Shown here one piece after another: positions 8,774-17,489 of a stretch of DNA of 64,000 nt. A program made the position numbers and the translations under genes. The notes beneath the pieces are model-generated. The model searched no databases and had not been told where the DNA came from. It saw only the letters and a program-made list of their open reading frames with translations. Source of the stretch: Mycobacterium sp. 3519A (GTDB lineage Bacteria > Actinomycetota > Actinomycetes > Mycobacteriales > Mycobacteriaceae). The stretch is taken from positions 864,923-928,922 of the forward strand of contig NZ_OESG01000014.1 of the NCBI RefSeq assembly GCF_900240945.1. The letters run 5' to 3'. How positions within the stretch are numbered: position 1 is the stretch's first letter; the number at the start of each line of letters is the position of its first letter.

Positions 8774-10054
8774 GTGATTCGACGCCGGCTGTGCCTCGCA
8801 GTGGTAGCTGTCCTCACGTTGGTGCTGGCCGCGTGCGGCGGAGGCGGCACCTCATCTTCGGGGCCGACCGAGATCGCCGTGTGGCACGGATACCAGGACA
8901 CCGAAGGCGACGCCTTCAAGGGTCTGATCGACCAGTACAACAAGGCGCACCCGGACGTGAAGGTCACGGAACTGTATTCGAGCAATGACCTGGTGTTGCA
9001 GAAAGTTCTGACCGCGGTACGGGGAAACAGCGCACCCGACGTCGCCTACATGTTCGGGTCGTGGTCGCCGAACATCGCCAAGATCCCGCAACTGGTGAAC
9101 ATGAAGGACGTCGTCTCCGGGCCGGACTGGAAATGGGACGACTTCTACCCCGCAGAGCGGGAAGCGGCCACGGTGGGAGACAAAGTCGTCGGCGTCCCGG
9201 CGCTGGTCGACAACCTCGCGATCGTGTACAACAAGAAGCTCTTCGCCGACGCCGGGATCGCGCCGCCGTCACCGACATGGACGTGGGACGACTTCCGCGC
9301 AGCCGCCGCGAAGCTGACCGATCCGGCGAAGGGACAGTACGGCTGGCTGATTCCGGCCGACGGCAGCGAGGACACGGTCTGGCACTACATCCCGATGCTC
9401 TGGGAGGCGGGCGGCGACATCCTGTCACCCGACAATGCGCATGCCACGTTCAATTCGGAGGCGGGCGTGAAGGCGCTGACTACGCTGCAGCAGATGGCGG
9501 TCACTGACAAGTCGCTGTACCTGGATACCACCAACGACAACGGACCCAAGCTGATGAACAGCGGCAAGGTCGCGATGTTGGTCACCGGACCGTGGGATCT
9601 CAGCTCGCTGACCGACATCGAGTACGGCGTCCAGGTGATGCCGACGTTCGCTGGTGCCGGTGACTCGCACCAGACGATCTCGGGGCCTGACAACTGGGTG
9701 GTGTTCAACAACGGGGACAAGAAGAAGAAGGCGGCGCTCGACTTCGTCAAGTGGCTCACCGCACCCGAGCAGGTCAAGGAGTTCTCGCTGCAGACCGGGG
9801 ACCTGCCTACCCGCGTCTCCGTCGGCAAGGATCAGGAACTTCTGGCCAAAATGAATGAAAAGCTGCCCGGCAGCACCACATTCGTGGAGAACCTGAACAA
9901 TGTGAAGAAGGTCAGGCCCCAGGTCGAGCAGTATCCCGCTGTGTCCGAGGCGCTCGGTCAGGCGATCGTGGCGGTCATGCTCGGCAAGGATCAGCCTGCG
10001 ACGGCCCTCAACGGCGCCGCGCAGGCCGCCGACACGGCACTGGCCGGTAAGTAG
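8774..10054 (+). CDS. ABC sugar transporter, substrate-binding lipoprotein
   Basis: 426 residues. GTG 8774 is preferred to GTG 8765, because AGGAG at 8761-8765 sits eight bases before it. The signal peptide has a lipobox LAAC with Cys21, so the mature protein is anchored to the outer face of the membrane. The body is a family 1 solute-binding protein: IAVWHGYQD start, VVGVPALVDNLAIVYNKKLF, TGPWDLS and a late FVKWLTAPEQ helix. It would capture the oligosaccharide for the two permeases that follow. It starts just after the GH4 gene stops. Confidence 0.88.
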   Translation: MIRRRLCLAVVAVLTLVLAACGGGGTSSSGPTEIAVWHGYQDTEGDAFKGLIDQYNKAHPDVKVTELYSSNDLVLQKVLTAVRGNSAPDVAYMFGSWSPNIAKIPQLVNMKDVVSGPDWKWDDFYPAEREAATVGDKVVGVPALVDNLAIVYNKKLFADAGIAPPSPTWTWDDFRAAAAKLTDPAKGQYGWLIPADGSEDTVWHYIPMLWEAGGDILSPDNAHATFNSEAGVKALTTLQQMAVTDKSLYLDTTNDNGPKLMNSGKVAMLVTGPWDLSSLTDIEYGVQVMPTFAGAGDSHQTISGPDNWVVFNNGDKKKKAALDFVKWLTAPEQVKEFSLQTGDLPTRVSVGKDQELLAKMNEKLPGSTTFVENLNNVKKVRPQVEQYPAVSEALGQAIVAVMLGKDQPATALNGAAQAADTALAGK

Positions 10055-10061
10055 TCGGCAG

Positions 10062-10955
10062 ATGCCCGCACTGCTGCGCCGCATCGGTCACTCGGAAAGC
10101 CTGTCGGGCTGGACACTGGTGAGCCCGGCGGCAGTGCTGATCGGGATATTCGGGCTGCTGCCGGTCGTCATGTCGCTGATGTTGTCCTTTCAGCACTCCG
10201 ACCTGCTGACCCCTGAGACGCCGTGGGTGGGTCTCGACAACTACCGGAAGTTGGCCGAGGACCCGGTGTTCGTCGAGGCGATCAGGCACACCATCATCTA
10301 CACCGCCCTGTTCGTTCCGGGAACGATGCTGGTGGGTCTGTTCGTCGCGGCGGCAATGAACCGCTCGGTGCGGTTCATCTCGGTGTACCGAACGACCGCG
10401 TACATCACGATGGCGGTCTCCACGATCTCCCAGGGCATCATCTTCCTGTGGCTGACTGACCGTGACTACGGCATCGTCAACGCGGCACTCAACGCCGTCG
10501 GGGTGCCGTCACAGCCGTTCCTGGCCTCCCCGTCGCAGGCGCTCTATGTCATCGTGGCCATGACGATCTGGGGGTGGACCGGTTTCTCGGTCATCGTGTA
10601 TCTCGCTGCGCTGCAGGGTGTTCCAACCGAGTTGCACGAGGCAGCGGCGATCGACGGGGCGTCTGCCGCCACGCGGTTCCGCACCATCACGGTGCCGCTG
10701 CTCGGCCCGGCGAATCTGTTCCTCGTCGTCTGGCTGACGATCAATGCGCTGCAGCTGTTCGACGAGGTCTATGCGACCACACGTGGCGGACCGCTGCGCG
10801 CCACCACCGTCATCGTGTACTACCTGTGGGACCGCGCCTTCGTGCAGTTCGACGCCGGCTACGCCGCGGCGATGGCCTACGCGCTGTTCGTGGTGATCCT
10901 GCTGATCACCGCCGTCCAGTTCCGTATCGCCAGGAAGCATGTGCACACCTCATGA
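10062..10955 (+). CDS. ABC sugar transporter permease (MalF/UgpA type)
   Basis: 297 residues with six predicted membrane helices. The cytoplasmic EAA loop reads ELHEAAAIDGASAATRFRTI, with the conserved Gly, and contacts the ATPase subunit. It has the short N-terminal region typical of the UgpA group rather than the long one of E. coli MalF. Its stop overlaps the start of the second permease by four bases (ATGA). Confidence 0.88.
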   Translation: MPALLRRIGHSESLSGWTLVSPAAVLIGIFGLLPVVMSLMLSFQHSDLLTPETPWVGLDNYRKLAEDPVFVEAIRHTIIYTALFVPGTMLVGLFVAAAMNRSVRFISVYRTTAYITMAVSTISQGIIFLWLTDRDYGIVNAALNAVGVPSQPFLASPSQALYVIVAMTIWGWTGFSVIVYLAALQGVPTELHEAAAIDGASAATRFRTITVPLLGPANLFLVVWLTINALQLFDEVYATTRGGPLRATTVIVYYLWDRAFVQFDAGYAAAMAYALFVVILLITAVQFRIARKHVHTS

Positions 10956-11857
10956 GCATCGATCTGCCGACGCGACCCCATACGGCCAAGGCACCCACCG
11001 AGCCTGAACCGACCTCCCGCATGCGACTGCCGTTCAGCCCGTGGCATCTGGTGCTGATCCCGCTGAGCTTCCTGCTGGTCGTCCCGTTGCTCTGGATGCT
11101 GGTCACCTCGCTGGAAACCGAAGGTGAGGCGAACCGATTCCCACCGGTGCTGATTCCGCAGCATCCGCGGTTCGAGAACTACTCCGAAGCGTGGGCGGCG
11201 GCACCGTTCGGCCACTTCTTCCTCAACAGCCTGACGGTCACGTTTGTCGTGCTGGTGAGCAATCTGGTGGTCTGCAGCCTGGCCGGCTACGCGTTCGCGC
11301 GGATCCGATTCCTCGGTCGCGGAGCGCTTTTCGTCACGCTGATGGCGACGCTGATGGTGCCGTTCCAAGTGACCATGATCCCGGTGTTCCTGATCGTCAA
11401 GTGGTTCGGGGACAATGTGGCCGAGGGTCTCGGGATCGACCACATCGGCGCACTGATGCTGCCCAATCTGGCGACGGCGTTCGGAATCTTCTTCCTGCGC
11501 CAGTTCTTTCAGACGGTGCCCGTCGAACTCGAGGAGGCCGCCCGCGTCGACGGCACGTCGCGGCTGGGTGTGCTGGTCAAGATCGTGCTGCCGTTGTCGC
11601 TGCCCGCGTTGTCCACTCTCGCCGCGCTGACGGTGCTGACCTCCTGGAACGACTTCCTGTGGCCGTTGATCGTGATCACGTCGCATGACCAGATGACGGT
11701 TCCGTTGGGGCTCAGCTACTTCCAGGGTGCGCACAGGGTGAAGTGGCCGTTGCTGATGGCGGCCAACGTGATGAGCCTGCTGCCGATGCTGTTGGTCTTC
11801 ATCGGTGCGCAGCGCTACTTCGTCCAGTCGGTGGCCAATACCGGACTGAAGGGTTGA
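10952..11857 (+). CDS. ABC sugar transporter permease (MalG/UgpE type)
   Basis: 301 residues from ATG 10952, which overlaps the stop of the first permease. Six predicted membrane helices start with WHLVLIPLSFLLVVPLLWML; the EAA loop is VELEEAARVDGTSRLGVLVKI, followed by the MalG-type helix containing LTSWNDFLWPL. It forms the membrane channel with the preceding gene product. The ATPase gene begins four bases after its stop. Confidence 0.88.
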   Translation: MSIDLPTRPHTAKAPTEPEPTSRMRLPFSPWHLVLIPLSFLLVVPLLWMLVTSLETEGEANRFPPVLIPQHPRFENYSEAWAAAPFGHFFLNSLTVTFVVLVSNLVVCSLAGYAFARIRFLGRGALFVTLMATLMVPFQVTMIPVFLIVKWFGDNVAEGLGIDHIGALMLPNLATAFGIFFLRQFFQTVPVELEEAARVDGTSRLGVLVKIVLPLSLPALSTLAALTVLTSWNDFLWPLIVITSHDQMTVPLGLSYFQGAHRVKWPLLMAANVMSLLPMLLVFIGAQRYFVQSVANTGLKG

Positions 11858-11860
11858 TCC

Positions 11861-12991
<1,131 letters not shown>

Positions 12992-13030
12992 CCACACGCT
13001 GACACAGTTGTATGCAAGGGGGGATCAGCG

Positions 13031-13543
13031 ATGTGGATAGGATCGATCAGACTGGTTGTGGAAACCAAGGATTCGCTGGATGCGGGAACCGACAGCCTGG
13101 TCCAGGCCAGCGTGTTGCGCGACGGTAATTCGCTTCGCGTGCTGAACCTGGACTACCCGACAGAGGACGACCTCGAGCGTGGTGCCATCCGGAACTACGA
13201 CTACATGGGCCCGACGAAGCTGCCGCGCAGAAACGACAAGACACCACAGCTGCCGCCGGGCGTTGGCCAAAACCCCATGCCCTATCCGGGATACGGGTTC
13301 GAATTCTCCAACGGGCTACACGGCCACCTGGTGCTGCAGTTGAGAATTCGTGGCGACGACATGTGGATCAAGGACGACGTCGACTTGTACGTCCGACCCA
13401 TCCGCCAACGGGCGACCAGCTTCGACACGTTGGCGTGGGTGGAGGACTCGGACTGGACCTATATCGCCAGTTGGACTCGCGACGTGCCGATGAGCACCGA
13501 CTCTGACGAAGGCTCGACCACCTGGAACCTGCGGCTGACCTGA
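13031..13543 (+). CDS. Hypothetical protein, possibly a PLAT/LH2-like beta-sandwich
   Basis: 170 residues from ATG 13031, preceded by a strong AAGGGGGG. No signal peptide or membrane segment. The first half (IRLVVETKDSLDAGTDSLVQ, then LNLDYPTEDDLERGA) resembles the start of PLAT/LH2 domains, which open with a strand, a TxDxxxAGTD turn and a polyanionic loop. The C-terminal half is rich in aromatic and acidic residues (WIKDDVDLYVRP, WVEDSDWTYIASW). PLAT domains bind lipids or proteins; this match is by eye and tentative. It stops one base before the convergent tex gene ends. Confidence 0.65.
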   Translation: MWIGSIRLVVETKDSLDAGTDSLVQASVLRDGNSLRVLNLDYPTEDDLERGAIRNYDYMGPTKLPRRNDKTPQLPPGVGQNPMPYPGYGFEFSNGLHGHLVLQLRIRGDDMWIKDDVDLYVRPIRQRATSFDTLAWVEDSDWTYIASWTRDVPMSTDSDEGSTTWNLRLT

Positions 13544-13544
13544 G

Positions 13545-15875
13545 TCACCTGCCGAAGCCGGCCTTGCGCAGGGCCTCTGCCATCGAGCCTTGCGCTTGGC
13601 TGGGCTCACGACGCCCAGAGTCCTTGCCACGGCCGGGGTTTGGCCGCTTGCCGCGCTGCGGATCGGGCCGCTTTCCCCGGTTGGGCGCGGGGGTGTCGTT
13701 GAGCCGAAGCGTCAGCCCGATCCGCTGGCGCTCGACGTCGACATCGAGCACCTTGACGCGCACGACCTGTCCGGAGCGCACCACCTCGTGCGGGTCGGAC
13801 ACGAACCGGTCGGCCATCGCGGATACGTGCACGAGACCGTCCTGATGGACGCCGACATCGACGAACGCGCCGAACGCCGCGACGTTGGTGACCACGCCTT
13901 CCAGCACCATGCCGACCTTGAGGTCGGCCACCTTCTCCACACCGGCGGCAAAAGTGGCGGTGGTGAACGCGGGCCGCGGATCGCGTCCCGGCTTCTCGAG
14001 TTCGGCGAGAATGTCGGTCACCGTCGGGATGCCGAACCGGTCGTCGGCCAAGTCGGCGGGTCGAAGGGATTTCAACGTGCGCTCGTTGCCGATCAGTTCG
14101 GCGAGCGTGACGCCTGAGCGGTCGAGGATGCGCCGGACCACGGGATACGCCTCGGGATGCACACCGGACGCGTCGATGGGATCGTCGCCGCCGCGGATCC
14201 GCAGGAAGCCTGCGCACTGCTCGAATGCCTTCGGGCCGAGGCGAGGAACCTTCAGTAGGGCCTTCCGGTTCCGGAACGGCCCGGTCTGGTCGCGGTGGGC
14301 GACGATGGCCTCGGCCAACGATTCCGAGACGCCAGAGACGCGGGCCAGCAACGGGACCGACGCGGTGTTCAAGTCGACACCCACCGCGTTCACCGCGTCC
14401 TCGACGACGGCGTCCAGGCTGCGGGCCAGCGTGCCGGGCGTCACGTCGTGCTGGTACTGGCCGACACCGATCGACTTCGGCTCGATCTTCACCAGCTCGG
14501 CCAGCGGATCCTGCAGTCGTCGCGCTATCGACACCGCGCCGCGCAGGGTGACGTCGAGCGTCGGCAACTCGTGCGCCGCGTAGGCGGACGCTGAATACAC
14601 CGAGGCGCCCGCCTCGCTCACCATCGCCTTCGCGGGTGCCTTACCGCCGGCGGCCCGGATGTCGGCGATCAGTTCGGTGGCCAGCGCGTCGGTTTCGCGT
14701 GACGCCGTGCCGTTGCCGACGGCGATCAACTCGACGCCGTGCCGCGCGACGAGCGCGCCCAGCACCGCCTTCGCTGAATCCCATTGCCGCTGAGGCTGAT
14801 GCGGGAAGATCGCGCACGTGTCCACGACCTTGCCTGTGCCGTCGACGACGGCCACCTTGACGCCGGTGCGGTAGCCGGGGTCGAGGCCCAGCGTGGTGCG
14901 GTTGCCTGCGGGCGCCGCGAGCAGGAGGTCCTTGAGGTTCTTGGCGAACACCGCCACCGCCTCCTCCTCGGCGCGTTGCCGCAACCGGATGCGGGCGTCC
15001 ACCCTGGCAGAGATCATCAGCTTGGTGCGCCAGGCCCAGTCGACGGTCGCGGCCAGCCACGGCGTCGCGGCCGCGTTGGCTGTCATGTCGATGCCGAGCG
15101 TCCTCGCGATCATGGCCTGGTATTCGGCGTCGTCACCGCCGTCGAACGTCAGCGCAAGCGCCTCTTCCTTCTCACCGCGCAGCACGGCGAGCACCCGGTG
15201 CGACGGCATGCTCTCCAACGCCTCGGCATACTCGAAGTAGTCGCGGAACTTCTGCGCCGCTTCGCTTTTCGCAGTATCCGCAGACCAGGGCGCCGTCTTG
15301 AGTGAACCGCTCGACCAGAACTTCTCGCGGACAGCGCCGACGAGTTCGGCGTCTTCGGCGGCGCGCTCGGCGAGGATGTGCCGCGCCCCGTCCAACGCCG
15401 CGGCGGCGTCGGCCACGTCGGCGCTGACGAAGTCCGCGGCCGCGTCCTCGGGCAGCAGATTCGGATCCGCCAACAGCCGGTCGGCGAGGGGTTCGAGGCC
15501 GGCCTCGCGGGCGATCTGCGCTTTGGTCCGCCGCTTCGGCTTGTAGGGCAGGTAGATGTCCTCGACGCGCGCCTTGGTGTCAGCGGCCAGCAGGGCGGCC
15601 TTCAACTCGTCGGTGAGTTTGCCCTGTTCTCCGATGGAGGCCAGCACCGCGGCCCGACGGTCGTCGAGTTCCCGCAGATACTGCAGGCGTTCGTCGAGCT
15701 GGCGCAATTGGCCGTCGTCGAGACTGCCGGTCGCCTCCTTGCGGTACCTGGCGATGAACGGGACGGTTGCACCCTCGTCGAGCAACCGCACAGCAGCGGC
15801 CACCTGACCTTCGCCGACGGCCAATTCCGCAGCGAGACGGGCATTTATCGACTTCACGGTTGAGCTTTCAGCCAC
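13545..15875 (-). CDS. tex: Tex-family S1 RNA-binding protein
   Basis: 776 residues, the usual Tex length. In order it has the helical N-terminal region (VPFIARYRKEATGSLDD, LPYKPKRRTKAQIAREAG), a YqgF/RNase H-like domain (LGLDPGYRTGVKVAVVD), helix-hairpin-helix repeats (VGVDLNTASVPLLARVSGVS) and a C-terminal S1 domain (VGMVLEGVVTNVAAFGAFVDVGVHQDGLVHVS). A basic Pro/Gly/Arg tail follows. Tex proteins bind nucleic acid and act in transcription and RNA metabolism. Start is GTG, with TAGAGT six bases upstream on the coding strand, so the mRNA is probably leaderless. Confidence 0.93.
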   Translation of the reverse strand: MAESSTVKSINARLAAELAVGEGQVAAAVRLLDEGATVPFIARYRKEATGSLDDGQLRQLDERLQYLRELDDRRAAVLASIGEQGKLTDELKAALLAADTKARVEDIYLPYKPKRRTKAQIAREAGLEPLADRLLADPNLLPEDAAADFVSADVADAAAALDGARHILAERAAEDAELVGAVREKFWSSGSLKTAPWSADTAKSEAAQKFRDYFEYAEALESMPSHRVLAVLRGEKEEALALTFDGGDDAEYQAMIARTLGIDMTANAAATPWLAATVDWAWRTKLMISARVDARIRLRQRAEEEAVAVFAKNLKDLLLAAPAGNRTTLGLDPGYRTGVKVAVVDGTGKVVDTCAIFPHQPQRQWDSAKAVLGALVARHGVELIAVGNGTASRETDALATELIADIRAAGGKAPAKAMVSEAGASVYSASAYAAHELPTLDVTLRGAVSIARRLQDPLAELVKIEPKSIGVGQYQHDVTPGTLARSLDAVVEDAVNAVGVDLNTASVPLLARVSGVSESLAEAIVAHRDQTGPFRNRKALLKVPRLGPKAFEQCAGFLRIRGGDDPIDASGVHPEAYPVVRRILDRSGVTLAELIGNERTLKSLRPADLADDRFGIPTVTDILAELEKPGRDPRPAFTTATFAAGVEKVADLKVGMVLEGVVTNVAAFGAFVDVGVHQDGLVHVSAMADRFVSDPHEVVRSGQVVRVKVLDVDVERQRIGLTLRLNDTPAPNRGKRPDPQRGKRPNPGRGKDSGRREPSQAQGSMAEALRKAGFGR

Positions 15876-15881
15876 GCGAAG

Positions 15882-15887
15882 ACTCTA
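15882..15887 (-). promoter_or_regulatory. Probable -10 box of a leaderless tex transcript
   Basis: Minus strand TAGAGT, six bases, then the GTG start codon. This fits the mycobacterial TANNNT -10 with transcription beginning at the start codon. Confidence 0.55.
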
Positions 15888-15953
15888 CAGCGATGACTTC
15901 TGCGCCGAGCGGTGGTCTGATCATGGGCATGTCTACGACGAGGAGACAAAAAC

Positions 15954-16598
15954 GTGGTGCAACTATTGAGAGTCCAGAACTTCAACGTGTCCAGCGACGG
16001 ATTCGGGGCGGGGGAGAATCAGAGCCTGGATCACCCCTTCGGCGACGCCGACCCTGGCTCGATGTTTGCCTGGGCAGGTGCGACGGCGAGTTGGCCCAAC
16101 CGTACCGACCCGGGCGGCAGCAGGGGTCTCGACGACTATTTCACGCGGGACTTCGCCAACAACATCGGTGCAGAAATCATGGGCCGCAACAAGTTCAGTC
16201 CCCCCCGCGGCCCGTGGCGCGACCACGACTGGCAGGGCTGGTGGGGTGACACCCCGCCGTTCCACACCCCGGTGTTCGTGCTGACGCATTACGAGCGGCC
16301 GTCGTTCACGTTGTCCGACACGACTTTTCACTTCGTCAACGCCGATCCGGCGACCGTACTCGCGACAGCCCGCGCGGCCGCCGACGGCAAGGACGTCCGC
16401 CTCGGCGGCGGCGCGAGCACCATCCGGGAGTTCCTGGACGCCGGCCTTGTCGACACGCTGCATGTGGCGGTGTCAGAGGTGGAGATCGGGTCGGGCTCGC
16501 GGTTGTGGCACTCACCGGACGAACTCGACGATGAATTCCACCATGACGTCGTGCCCAGCCCGAGCGGCGTGACCCACCATCTGTTCTGGCGCCGCTGA
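15954..16598 (+). CDS. Dihydrofolate reductase-family (RibD C-terminal domain) protein
   Basis: 214 residues from GTG 15954, with GAGGAG upstream. It begins LLRVQNFNVSSDGFGAG, the first strand and loop of the DHFR/RibD fold, and has FVLTHYERPSF, LGGGASTIREFLDAGLVDTLHVAVSE and VTHHLFWRR at the C-terminus. Members are NADPH-dependent reductases of unsettled substrate, not housekeeping DHFR. It stands alone, divergent from tex. Confidence 0.83.
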   Translation: MVQLLRVQNFNVSSDGFGAGENQSLDHPFGDADPGSMFAWAGATASWPNRTDPGGSRGLDDYFTRDFANNIGAEIMGRNKFSPPRGPWRDHDWQGWWGDTPPFHTPVFVLTHYERPSFTLSDTTFHFVNADPATVLATARAAADGKDVRLGGGASTIREFLDAGLVDTLHVAVSEVEIGSGSRLWHSPDELDDEFHHDVVPSPSGVTHHLFWRR

Positions 16599-16633
16599 GC
16601 GGCGGTTTCAGTCGAATCCCAGCGGGCCGGGGC

Positions 16634-16639
16634 TAGCCT
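16634..16639 (+). promoter_or_regulatory. Probable -10 box, leaderless LLM oxidoreductase gene
   Basis: TAGCCT followed by seven bases and GTG 16647. There is no Shine-Dalgarno sequence, which fits a leaderless mRNA and supports GTG 16647 over ATG 16653. Confidence 0.55.
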
Positions 16640-16646
16640 GAAACAC

Positions 16647-17483
16647 GTGCAGATGAAAATCGGGATTTCCACGTTCGTCAACGACGACACCATCGACACC
16701 GCGTCGCTGGCCCGCGCCATCGAGGAGCGCGGATTTCACTCGTTTGTGATTGCCGAGCACACGCACATCCCGGCCAGCAGGGAGTCGGCCTATCCGCTCG
16801 GTGGCGAACTGCCGTCCATCTACTACCGGACCCTGGACCCGTTCGTGACGCTGGCCGCCGCCGCGGCCGTGACCTCGACGATCGAGTTGTTCACCGGGGT
16901 CGCGCTGCTCATCCAACGTGACCCGATCATCACCGCGAAAGAAGCCGCCAGCATCGACCTGATCTCCAACGGCAGATTCGTGTTCGGGGTGGGTGCGGGC
17001 TGGAACCTCGAGGAGATGCGCAATCACGGCACCGACCCGAAGACGCGCGGCAAGCTGCTCGACGAACGCATCGAAGCCATCAAGGCGCTGTGGACCACCG
17101 AACCCGCCGAGTACCACGGCAAATACGTGGACTTCGAGGCGTCGTACATGCGGCCCAAACCGGTACAGAAACCGCACCCGCCGATCTACATCGGCGGTGA
17201 TTCCGACGCCACCGTCAAGCGGGTGATCCGCCACGACGCGGGCTGGATCTCAAACCCGCTGCCGGTCGAGCACCTGAAGCGACGCGTCGATCAAATGACC
17301 TCCGGGGCGGGTCACGCGGTGCCGCTCGCGCAGTTCGGTACCCCGGTCGACCAGGACTACTGGCGCGCCATGGAGGAACTCGGCTACGGCCAGATCGCGT
17401 TGCTGTTGCCGACGAAGCCGCGGGACGACTCACTGCGCCTGCTCGACCAGTACGCCGAAGAAGTGTCCCGGTATCGCGGCTGA
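16647..17483 (+). CDS. LLM-class F420-dependent oxidoreductase
   Basis: 278 residues forming a luciferase-like TIM barrel. Recognisable parts are IGISTFVND at the N-terminus, FVIAEHTHIPASRES, TRTLDPF-type loop, LFTGVALLIQRDPIITAKEAASIDLISNGRFVFGVGAGWN (given here as two adjoining conserved blocks), and PPIYIGGDSDATVKR. Mycobacteria have many such enzymes, which use the deazaflavin F420 to reduce or oxidise alcohols, aldehydes or cofactors; the substrate is unknown. It ends six bases before the convergent regulator gene. Confidence 0.87.
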   Translation: MQMKIGISTFVNDDTIDTASLARAIEERGFHSFVIAEHTHIPASRESAYPLGGELPSIYYRTLDPFVTLAAAAAVTSTIELFTGVALLIQRDPIITAKEAASIDLISNGRFVFGVGAGWNLEEMRNHGTDPKTRGKLLDERIEAIKALWTTEPAEYHGKYVDFEASYMRPKPVQKPHPPIYIGGDSDATVKRVIRHDAGWISNPLPVEHLKRRVDQMTSGAGHAVPLAQFGTPVDQDYWRAMEELGYGQIALLLPTKPRDDSLRLLDQYAEEVSRYRG

Positions 17484-17489
17484 CTACAG

